Shown: positions 54,540 to 64,000 of the stretch, in pieces
Position numbering within the stretch: the first letter of the stretch is position 1
Layout of the letters: each line of letters starts with the position of its first letter
Source of the DNA: Ilex aquifolium
Lineage: Eukaryota; Streptophyta; Magnoliopsida; Aquifoliales; Aquifoliaceae
Assembly: GCA_951799425.1 (NCBI GenBank)
Contig: OX637409.1
Location: 7,696,960-7,760,959, forward strand
Length of the DNA stretch: 64,000 nt
Direction: 5' to 3'
Translations under genes and position numbers: made by a program
The notes under the pieces: generated by a model
Databases searched by the model: none
What the model was told of the DNA's origin: nothing
The model's input: the letters and a program-made list of their open reading frames with translations, nothing else

Positions 54540-56500
54540 TTAGTAGAGTATCATCGACGGTACCGTAATCTTTCTCATATAAAAAAGTTACATGTATTAA
54601 GCATTTATTAAATAAAAATAGTATTACGATATCGAAATGGACTCCTCCTGGAAAAGTTTGAAGTGGTGGTTGGGATGATGCACTGGCAACCAAAAAACGT
54701 TGAATTTCAGATGGCCGTCCAGGGGCAATTCCAACAGTTTATAAATCTCTTCACATAACATCTATCTTTTCCAACAATTAATCTATTTCATATGGGTAAG
54801 GCATTTCTTATCGCCCGCGGTGCCGATACTAAAAATTATAATTTTTTTGAGATATAAATTATAATTTTAACGGATATAATCGTTCATAAAATGTTGAGAT
54901 TATTGATTATGGGTGATTGTGAACGATAATGACATTCCTTGAGCAATTGTAACTTCTCCTTTCAAAATTATAGATTTATCATATAAGTAATAACCAACGG
55001 TATCGGTACGAATTTTTTTTTAGTACTGTAGAGTTTTCCCTATGTGAATATCAACACTTGTAGGTGACTAATAAATTTAATCAAAATTGATAAACAAACA
55101 TACTCGGGAATTTATATCTATGAGAGACTTGTTTGGACGACCAATACTCAAGGCTCGACTCTTATTATAGAGCTCTAGGCACACAAGGCAAATCGAGGAA
55201 TAGATTAACCCGTTAATCATATATTTGAACTTTAGATTATCCTAAAATTCTGACAAGTGATACAAACTTTCTTCACATGAACACCCTAGGGGCATGTTTG
55301 GTTAATGGGTTAGAAATTTACACGCAAATGTGATTCTCTCTCTCTCTCCAGCTTTTACAGAAAGATGAGCAAATGCGGACCATCAAGATCCACTAAATCA
55401 AGATCAACAATTTATTGCTTTCAATTGTTGCAATTCTCAGTATGCTATCAGCTCACTTAAGTTAACTTTACAAAGCTCAAGGATTTGATGATGAAAAATC
55501 AGTTATTGCAGGTTTAAGAAGTACAAGCATATCTGCAATTAGAGTTACTAGGCATTATCGGGTGGTCAGCTTTTTGTAGCATTTTTTCCAAAAAGTTAGA
55601 ATTTCTTTTTGTATTTTAGAACATGTTGCAGCCAAATGAAATTTTGTATATTTTGTAAGCTAATTTTTTGATGCTGATTATAATTTACGTTCTTTCAACT
55701 TGTATGCCGAATTTTAAATTCAAGCTGGTGTTAGCTTCTGGTTGGAATTAAAAGTTTAGCTTAGGTATTTTCATGGTCTTAAAAGTTTAGCTTTTGGTCA
55801 TTGTTTTATGTATTGTTTTGTATTAATGCTTCAACATCTTTGTTTGTAAAGGGCTTAAGAATTGAACCTTCTCGATAGTCGATACCCCAAAGGTAGGTTG
55901 TGATACAGTTTATCTTGTTTATTTTTCCTTGATAAAAAAATGAGTAATATAATAGTTATAGACTTATAGTTGAGTTAAATGGAATTAGCAGTTCAAAATG
56001 CTAATACTTATATGTTATGGAATTTTGAAAATTTAGAGTTCTTTTTCATTCTATATGTGTGGGTTTGCTGTAGTTAAAGCTCAAGATAGCTTCTGTCATA
56101 ACGTTATAGTAGAGATTAATTAATGTACTGAATATGGTAGTGTTTCTTTTATTATATAACAACATAGATTTACTGTTGATGCTCTTACAAGAATTAGAAA
56201 AGTGTAAAAATGAGTTGCAACATGAAATCATCTTCTAATTTTGATAATATATTAGTCCCTAGCAGAGAATCAATTGAGAGCTTGATATTAATCTATACTA
56301 CTTTAAAATACCAGTATACATGAAAAATATTTTTTTTTCACCTTTGTCCTCCAACAACACAATTATGTCACTCCTATCCTTCACATTTAATAGCAACCTA
56401 ACCCTAATCAACACCTCCACAGACTCCATTTTTTTTTCTTTATGTATTTGGTGATTGGTTTAATGATTTTTCGTTTTGATTGACCACGAACACTGCCAGA
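54540..56500. other. Intergenic, AT-rich with a possible MITE at about 54810-55045
   Basis: GGTGCCGATACTAAAAATTATA near 54820 and its rough complement, GGTATCGGTACGAATTTTT near 54998-55018, suggest an element with GGTACCGATAC-type inverted ends. No gene recognised in the rest. Confidence 0.35.
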
Positions 56501-56900
56501 TTCTTCCTCTGGGCTTCCCTTGCCTGAGAATAATACTTTGGATTTGATCCTTAATAAGGTTTACATTCTATTCTTGAATTATATTTGAATGCTATTATAT
56601 TGTTTTTTTGTTTAGAGCTTTTTTTTTTTTGAAAAAAAAATAATGGTTTGGTTTGGTTGGGGGGGCAGAAAAGATATTTATGGTGTTTATGCGGAACCAG
56701 TTGATCCCGAAGAGGTATGTTTGAATGTTTCCTTCATAATGTTGTGTTATTGGAAGACATTACTTGAATTAGAGTTTGTAATTTGGTTGGTTGTTGTGTA
56801 GCTTCCTGATTATCATGATGTGATTGACCATCTAATGGACTTCGCCACCATTAGGAGCAAGCTGGGAAACGGGTCATATTCAACCTTGGAACAATTTGAG
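56501..56900 (+). pseudogene. Bromodomain gene fragment (BRD7/9-type)
   Basis: Three exon-like pieces: about 56501-56558 (SSGLPLPENNTLDLILNK, donor GT), about 56669-56714 (KDIYGVYAEPVDPEE) and 56802-56900 (LPDYHDVIDHLMDFATIRSK then LGNGSYSTLEQFE), with acceptor and donor sites at the last two. This is the first half of a bromodomain as in plant BRD proteins of SWI/SNF complexes; it would bind acetyl-lysine. The first and second pieces do not join in frame, and the second half of the domain (helices B-C with the conserved Asn) is not found downstream. Probably a truncated gene copy; a gene model with distant exons is less likely. Confidence 0.75.
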
Positions 56901-57600
56901 GTGTGTGCCCTATACTTTTGCTTTATTGGTTCAGTACATGCTTTTGTTGTTCAGGATACTGGAGACCTACGGATTCCATTGCTAATATTTTGCTTATTTA
57001 AGACCATGGGTGAATGTTAGTTAGTCCAATGCATCAATAATGTCTTTAATGCTATATAGGATATGAATTGATCTTCTGTTTACCTTATTTGTTAGCTGAT
57101 GTGTTCAGAATTTTTTTTCTTTTTTGTTTTATTAAAAATTTTCCTAACATGTAATGCTCTTGACTTCTTGAACTATTTATTTAAAGGATGTCCTTTTATA
57201 GCTGACAATGAAGCTAACTACAACTTTTTATTCTTGGGCGCTAGCGTGGCTTCGCTTTTATCATGGAGCTCACTTCTTTTCCTTTTTATAGGAGTAGGTG
57301 CTTGCTGCCTTCTACTTTTTGTTCAAGTTAACTATGTTGCCTACTCCACAAGTTACCACGGCTCTGTCTACACTGCTTGTACATAGACAACAATAGATGC
57401 CCAAGATCTTCCCTTCGTGTAGCTCATTGAACCTTCCAACTTCACATTCTAATTTTCGGGAAGTGATTGCCTCATGAACTGCTTGCCATAGTAAGCATGC
57501 TTTGGAATACACGTTAAAGGGATCAGAAAACTTTGCTTTCGTTTTCCCTCCCTGTTTTCGTGAAAGTTATCTTCTACAAAACATAGTATTGGCTTCTACC
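56901..57600. other. Region after the bromodomain fragment
   Basis: T-rich; no continuing bromodomain exon found. The stretch at 57290-57500 is less AT-rich but has no recognised product. Confidence 0.35.
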
Positions 57601-60098
57601 ACCCAAAAAGAGTATAATTTGGCCATTGTTAAACAGTAGACAAGTTGCCTCTTTGTTATCTAATGTCCTTACAAAAACGTTTCAATATTACCACTAAAGA
57701 ATCAAACAAGAAGTCTTGGAAAACTCTCGTTTTCGTTCTTGTATAAATTATCATCTATTTAAATCCACTACGTAGCATTAAATCCTATGAAAAACCTCAA
57801 GTCGTTGTGATTTGGTGAACACCACAAGATTGTCAATAGTGATAATTTTTAAACTAGACACCTAGTTATCCAAGAAATTGATTTTTACTTCTCAATTGTA
57901 CTTTTCACCTTCATCCGTGTAATCATAACCAAATGGTTAACCCCAATAATATAAATCTAACCAAATGTTTTCATTGTACACTCTGATACTAATTATAATT
58001 TTTCAATTCACATTTTCAATCAATTATAATCAGAACTAACAACCGATAAAAATTATCATGGGTTCTCTCTCATAAGTACAAGATGCATGTAGAACCCTCG
58101 ATTGATACTGTTAGAACTATATAATATCTCCACATTTTCAACCAATTCGATCTACTTTATATCTTTCTTCAACTTTCCAATAAGATTTATCGCCAAACAT
58201 TGTCTTCAAGTGTTAGGCCGCCGCCTAATGCCTATTTCAATTTAAAAGTCATTATTGTCTCCCAAGAGTTAGATGTACAATGCAGTTATGTTAACAAGAA
58301 AGCGCCTTAAGTAATAACCCGTAGCAAAATGTTATAGCTTCCTTACGTCCAAGATTACTACAACACATTTTACGAAACTCTTAAGCCCCCATGATTTAAT
58401 CCAACACCTTAATATTTCTTGAACTATAAAATATAACCAATATAAAGTTATATTCTTAAGAGTCCAAATAATTCTTCAATTCCACACCACTAATCACCAT
58501 AACCTTAAAAATTTCTCATGATTCACGAGATGATAATCATTCACCGACTAATAGAGTAATCTCGTACTTTGATTGAAACTTAATTAACCATTCGTCTGTT
58601 AATATCAAAACCACCATGTGTAATTTTTTACATCGATCTACCATATTAAATCCTTTTAACATTACAACCAACTGCAAAGATTTCTTTTCAAAAATCTATG
58701 AACTTCAATACCAACAATTCTCAACTCCGGCCAATAAAACCTAATAATGGATTGAAAAGATCTAGAGATAAATTTTCAGATTTCTACAATATTTAACTTC
58801 CAAAGACATTAAAAGATCTCATACTACAATAAAAGTTTATGTCGAATATTGAACATCATCATTGTTCTATTAGGTACTCAACATAAATGATCTCAAATTT
58901 TTGAACATCTATGCTCCACAGTCTAACAATATTGAGGGCCAAAAATTTATTAAACTTTGTAGGTTTCCATGGCACGGGACTTCAAAATTTTAGCCCATAC
59001 CTTTGATCTCCATTTTCATTTAAAGTCCATGAGTACAACTTAACTATCAACCCCACACTCAACCAAGGGATTCCCAATTATCACTAGCTTTAGATGGTCT
59101 AAATGTCGTGAACTACAAATACCACAAAATACAATCACATAAGAACCGAACTAATTCATGCTCTGCCCCCAAAGATAACCCCATCCATGTACTTTAAAGA
59201 GTTATTGTCCTATAACGTTTACACGTATTCTAATCCCTCCTACCTTTTCATGTCATTACTAATTTTCTTACTCCATATTTCTTTCCCTTCAAAGGCTTAC
59301 CAGATCATTCTCAATAAATCTTCAAGCAAAGTCATCTAATATAACTCATCAATTATTGCACCACGATCCTCCAATCATACTCTTTCTGAATAATTTTTAT
59401 AACCCAATTGTACAAAAATTAAGTCGTCACTTAAAATTTAATTCTACCCAAAGTAATACTAGGCAACTATCCATATTACTTCTAAACTACTATCGATAAT
59501 CAAATACATGGTCATAAAACAACCTCGAATCCACTCGAAATCAAAATCACAATTTTTACTCGTATTTCAAAACCAACATCAATCCTTAGTTATTTTTATC
59601 ATACTCCTCCAATTGATTGTATTTAAGCATTGTACTATGTTATAGTCTCTTAGTCACCTTCATAGAAGATATATTCATCTCAAAAATTTTACCAACAAAC
59701 CAAAATTTCCAATCTTTCTTCAATTCTTAACCTCTATCAATTCCAATAACTTCACCTAACAAAAATTATATAAAAGATGTCATAGTTGACCTTATCTCCA
59801 AGCAACAAAACTGAATTACCACACATGCTTGACTTCACAAAGTAAAGCAACTAAGGGTCAGGCAAAATAATGAAAATTGACATAACCTAAAAAAAAAAGT
59901 TATAATATCATAAATCGTCATACCTTGAATCATTTTACTTTCATACCTTCTTAACCAAAATACACTAATACTCTCTATGACATCCAAAATTCATGATGCA
60001 AAAAAAATAATTTCCTTGTCACCACACATGTCTCATAACTATCTCCAATATTGGTGCACCCATGTCCCTACAGCTCCCATGGAAGACCTAATTCTTAA
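57601..60098 (-). mobile_element. Decayed 5' internal region of a minus-strand Gypsy element
   Basis: This region follows, on the minus strand, a Gypsy LTR and a primer-binding-like site at 60099-60110, where leader and gag should lie. I find no readable gag or pol; it is full of stops. The lower limit is arbitrary. Assignment rests on position and on the continuous base composition. Confidence 0.4.
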
Positions 60099-60110
60099 GC
60101 TCTAATATCA
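60099..60110 (-). other. Degenerate primer-binding site
   Basis: TGATATTAGAGC on the minus strand, two changes from TGGTATCAGAGC (initiator Met tRNA type), three bases after the LTR end GTGACA at 60114. Confidence 0.65.
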
Positions 60111-60113
60111 ATC

Positions 60114-63100
60114 TGTCACTCCCCAATTTTCATTAAAGCGTGGTATAATAAAAAGAGATATTTACCCCAAATTTTCTTGCCGGTTTACAATAATAATTGA
60201 ATGAAATGAAACATTTGGTTTTATCAAACATATTTTTTTTTCAAAATTTTCGACAGAGTTTTCTTTGAAAATTGGGCTTCCAACCAGTTAGTAAGAGCAT
60301 CTCTGTGAGAGCATAACATAATTTAAACTAACTAAACATCCAAAACATGCCTCCATAAAAAATATAATCCAACTAAATCCGGGGTGGCAACTAGAGGCCC
60401 ACAAAGTCCTCCCAAACCCGGATACATCCAATACCAATATATACTACAACTTAGTGCACAAAGTCATAATTTTACATTACATACCCAAAATAATAATCCC
60501 TCTATGGGATGATCTAGTGTACACCACAAGTGCCTTAAGACAACCTTTTCAAACACAATGTTTTTTTTTTTGAACGCGAGAAAAATTGTTATATTCATTC
60601 AAGTAAGAAAATTTTGATTACAATCAGATGAAAGCAAAACCTTTAACTCTAGCGGGGGACAACTAACCCAATTCGCAACAAGTGAATTGGATAAAATCGA
60701 TACTGCCACCCAATGAGCCGCCCTATTAAGGGCTCTTGGCTTGTATGAGAACCTAAAATCTAGGTGTCTAGCAAAAATTCGAATGTCCTTCACAAAAGCA
60801 GAAATTTCCTAGGGAGGACCCCTTCTGTTGTGCTAAGCTTGATGACTTCCTGATTATCACTCTCAATTGTACAGTGCCGAATCTGGGATGCAGTTGCTAA
60901 TAAACATGCCTCCCTTATTGCTGCTGCTTCTGCATATAGGCTTGAAACAACTGGGATTCTCTTCCCGATTCCGTCCCTAAAACTGTCGTTAGTGTCCCTA
61001 AGAATAACGCCTATAGCAGTGCCCCTATCATTGAATGCCCCGTCGCAGCTGATCTTGGGACCTTGAAGTGTTTGGGAAGGGTAGGAATCTGATCTGTTTG
61101 CCAAAGGCCTGCTCCCATGTACACGCTGAACTAAGAGGAATTCGCTCCACGTATGCTTGGTTTTAATGACAGTGGACAGTGAGTTTGGTTCCTCCCCTTC
61201 CAAATGTTCCACGTAGTCACCGCTACTTTCCCCATAATCTCACATGAGCTTACAGTATTATTGGTCGCATCCAGAATTAAGGAAGCCCACTGGGCTGTTG
61301 TCATATTTAATTCTCTAACAAAATTGAATCCAAAGTCAAGACCAAACCACACTTTCCAAGTCCATTCACAACCAAATAACAAATGTTTGATTGACTCAAC
61401 TTTGTCTTTGTAGATTTGACACCCTGGTGAGTCTGCACATCTTCTTTTGAAAAGGTTTTCTCGGGAGGCCAGTGCATAACATTTCTACATAAGTTCTAAA
61501 GGTATATACAAAAAGGCTCCAAAAGAGATTCTTTCTAGTCCAAGCTCCCACAAGCATTCCATCACCTATGCCCCAGGATGCATGCTAGTCTCTGAAAATA
61601 TTAGTAAGGGATGAACAACCACAACTCAGTAGGATAATCCTTTTCCCAAGCATTTACAAAGTTTTAAATATCAACATTCCACAAACCATACGAATAAGTA
61701 ATGCAAGCTTTCTATAATTAAGTGTAGGTACAAGATAATAAGTAAAACATTTATAAAAAAATTTCCCAACACCTCAACATTAGAAATATACAAGGTATAA
61801 ATTAAAGGTTTATATATTCAAATCTAAACCATCATAGCAAATACCATGCATGCCTCACATATGGACAATATCATCAATCACACCGGTTCACGCATGAACC
61901 ATCCCCGGGGAAATTTTTGGGTCTTCCACCCTAGGGTCTCATCGCCCTTCTTGCTTTTCAAGGGGAATGTATAGGACACAACTTGTGACGCCACATAGGC
62001 CATCACCGAAAATCACTACCATAACCAATCCCCTTTAGGACTAGTAGCCGCCTTGACAACCCACTCAATAGGCCCAATCGTCTACTAACCCTCCGCCTGT
62101 CAATATCGAGCATACATTTTCCAAAAAATATTATTTTCTATATCCATAAATCCTTTTGAAAACCCATGTCATAATCTTGACATTTTATCAAACATATAGT
62201 ATACTCAAATCTCAAAATTTGCATTTTCAAAACAACAACCAATTTCAACAAAATAAGTCATATATATATATGCAAGATCATAGCACACTTCAAAAACTCC
62301 CCAAATCACGGGTTTAATAAAATACCCATAACTAAAATCAAACTAGAGTTTCAAACCCACAACACTAAAAATCATTTTTATGTATGTAGGTTCACAATTC
62401 ATGGCATACTCCACAATAAATCAAGGTTTATAACAAGTATTTTTGCCATCAAACACATAGTAAGCTTTAACTAAAGAAAATAAATGAGGTGCACAATGTA
62501 AATGCAAGAGAGAGGAAAACCCCGCCTAGAAATCAAAATTTCAAGCTTAATCTCTAAGATTCTCGAGCCAAACCCAAGCCCTAAAGCCCTTCTTCTCTCT
62601 TTCTCTCTCTAGTTCTAAGATGGGTGAAGGAGTTTTGGGTGAGAGATGTGAGAAAAAATGGAAGAAAATGGGCTAAAATCTGGGTTTTAAACCAGCAGTC
62701 CCGAATTTTTACTGTTCATGAGCTGAAATTTGGGTTTTCTCCAAAATTACGGTTTTGCCACTACATATTCCAAATTTGATCCATATGACTATCCTAAGGT
62801 TTTTTGACGTTCCGGATTCATTTTTAATGTTATTTTAACCTAAAAATATTTAGTTCTATGATTTATCTCAAAACTAAATGTTAATTTACACCCGAAACAC
62901 TAAAATTACTATTTTATCTCTCTGAACCGCTATATGTGCTAAATATCTATTCCAAGGTTTTCGGACCTCCCGGATTCAATCGTAATTTTATTTTGACCTA
63001 AAAAAATTAATATATTTACTTAATTACCCTTATCAACTTTAAACACCTCAAAAAGTTAAATTTGACTCAAAAGTCAGTACGTATGTAGCTCAAATTTATG

Positions 63101-63197
63101 CGACTATTCATTTAACAACGATTCAAAAATTCTTTCATCATTTTAGTCATTTTAAAAAATACTATCAAGTTAATATCATTTATATTTATATGAAATA
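60114..63197 (-). mobile_element. Gypsy LTR, minus strand, interrupted by a LINE
   Basis: On the minus strand the LTR ends GGGGAGTGACA at 60114. Sequence up to about 63197 includes CCTAAAAATATTTAG and CCGGATTCA phrases shared with the LTR at 1-583. It is split by LINE sequence at about 60561-61600. The start is not clear: the expected TGTAACACCCC is missing and RT coding sequence of another element begins at about 63200. Net about 2 kb. Confidence 0.6.
60561..61600 (-). pseudogene. L1-type LINE with RNase H domain, 5'-truncated
   Basis: Poly(A) end at about 60561-60572 (T-run on the plus strand). Minus-strand translation gives a zinc-finger-like segment after RT (KHLLFGCEWTWKVWFGLDF near 61370), then a retroposon RNase H: ISCDGAFNDRGTAIGVILRD with the first Asp, LYAEAAAIREACL with the Glu, HCTIESDNQEVI with a further Asp, and RALNRAAHWVAV at the end. 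A frame break lies near 60795. RT is missing. Such an RNase H tail is known in plant L1 LINEs. Confidence 0.85.
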
Positions 63198-63199
63198 AG

Positions 63200-64000
63200 A
63201 GATCTCATAGCTTGCCACCAGTTAGAGGGATTGAACACCAGATTGATGTCATTCATGGTGCAATGATTCCCAATCATCCAGCTTATAGGAGTAATCCTAA
63301 GGAGACAAAGGAGCTTCAAAGGCAAGTTGAGGAGGTGATGTCGAAGGGTCATGTAAGGGAGAGCTTGAGTCCTTGTGCAGTTCTAGTGTTACTTGTGCCT
63401 AAAAATGATGGGTCTTGGAGGATGTGCATCGATTGCCTTGCCATGAACAAAATAACGGTAAAGTATCGTCATCCCATTCCTAGACTTGATGACATGTTAG
63501 ATGAATTGCATGGCGCTTGTTTGTTTAGTAAGATTGATTTGAAATTTGGTTATCATCAAATTAGGATGAGAGAAGGTGATGAATGGAAAATAACATTTAA
63601 GACTAAATATGGTTTATATGAATGGCTGGTAATGCCTTTTGGCTTAACCAGTGCACCTAGTACGTTTATGCATTTAATGAACCATGTTTTGCGTGCTTTT
63701 ATTGGTTAGTTCGTTGTCGTTTATTTTGATGATATCTTGATTTACAGTAAGAGCTTAGATGAGCATGTTGAACATTTGAGGCTTGTGTTATGTTCTTTGT
63801 GTGATGCTCAGTTATTTGCTAACCTCAAGAAATGTTCGTTTAGCACTAGTCAGATTGTTTTCTTAGGATATGTTGTTAGTGCTAAGGGCATTGAGGTTGA
63901 TGAGGAGAAGGTTTAGGCTATTCGAGAATGGTCTACACCTAAAACCATTACTGAGGTACATAGCTTTCATGGTCTTGCTAGTTTTTATAGAAGGTTTGTA
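63200..64000 (+). pseudogene. Gypsy reverse transcriptase, runs off the right edge
   Basis: Opens within the region just before RT ([18 protein letters not shown]), then [57 protein letters not shown] with a catalytic Asp, [20 protein letters not shown] and VVYFDDILIYSKSLDEHVEH with the catalytic FDD, then FLGYVVSAKGIEVDEEKV and SFHGLASFYRRFV. In-frame TAG codons at about 63706 and 63914 break it. Chromovirus-like by its motifs. The upstream part (gag, protease) is absent, replaced by the minus-strand LTR. Confidence 0.9.

Noticed and set aside
1..64000. tRNA, rRNA, snRNA or microRNA genes
   Set aside because: No cloverleaf with both Pol III boxes and no rRNA-like stretch was seen; box A/B matches belong to SINEs. 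A hairpin scan could still find a microRNA precursor.

Overview
The window looks like nuclear DNA of a flowering plant, probably a eudicot. It has spliced genes for a plastid ribosomal protein and a CYP714-type cytochrome P450, plus Copia, Athila and chromovirus-like Gypsy elements, LINEs, SINEs, hAT-like elements and Helitrons. It is AT-rich and mostly transposon-derived. Host coding sequence is limited to the two intact genes (29590-31821, + strand; 45959-49856, - strand), a bromodomain gene fragment (about 56501-56900) and one unrecognised exon-like segment inside an intron (about 30133-30432).

Left part (1-29120): a nested stack readable from target-site duplications (TSDs). A minus-strand LINE (584 to about 29120) is split by a hAT-like element (2623-3337, TSD CTTGTAAC) and by Copia element A (3399-28622, TSD ATTTC). 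Copia A contains a 3-kb solo LTR (6625-9607, TSD GACCT) and Copia element C (10415-26927, TSD ATGTT). The 5' LTR of Copia C contains a Helitron (10822 to about 20627), and the Helitron contains an Athila-type Gypsy element F (11003-19923, TSD GGTGG). The outer layers are more degraded, as expected if they are older.

Middle (29120-45950): the plastid bL17 gene with one intron; a trimeric SINE-like repeat with an snRNA-promoter-like box; a hAT-like insertion; and a second Athila copy G (36329-42163), which splits a short-period AAAAGTTGGAACCC-type array. In G one LTR is flanked on both sides by internal sequence, as expected for a linearised one-LTR circle or a collapsed tandem. An inverted-repeat block and a LINE tail follow.

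Right part (45950-64000): the five-exon P450 gene, with SINEs and a fold-back element in its introns; another hAT-like element; two adjacent Helitrons; the bromodomain fragment; a minus-strand Gypsy LTR and 5' internal region interrupted by a LINE; and the reverse transcriptase of a plus-strand Gypsy running off the end.

The most unusual signal is a palindrome, CGTTCGAACG, found about three dozen times by eye. It occurs upstream of CTATAAATA-type TATA boxes in Athila LTRs, inside Athila just before its envelope-position ORF, and in the LTR of the unrelated Copia C, where it is accompanied by the same CCCAGTACTTT motif. This suggests a regulatory module shared across retroelement superfamilies and a possible internal promoter for the Athila extra ORF. 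The same Athila family also carries a small conserved basic, cysteine-containing ORF that I do not recognise.
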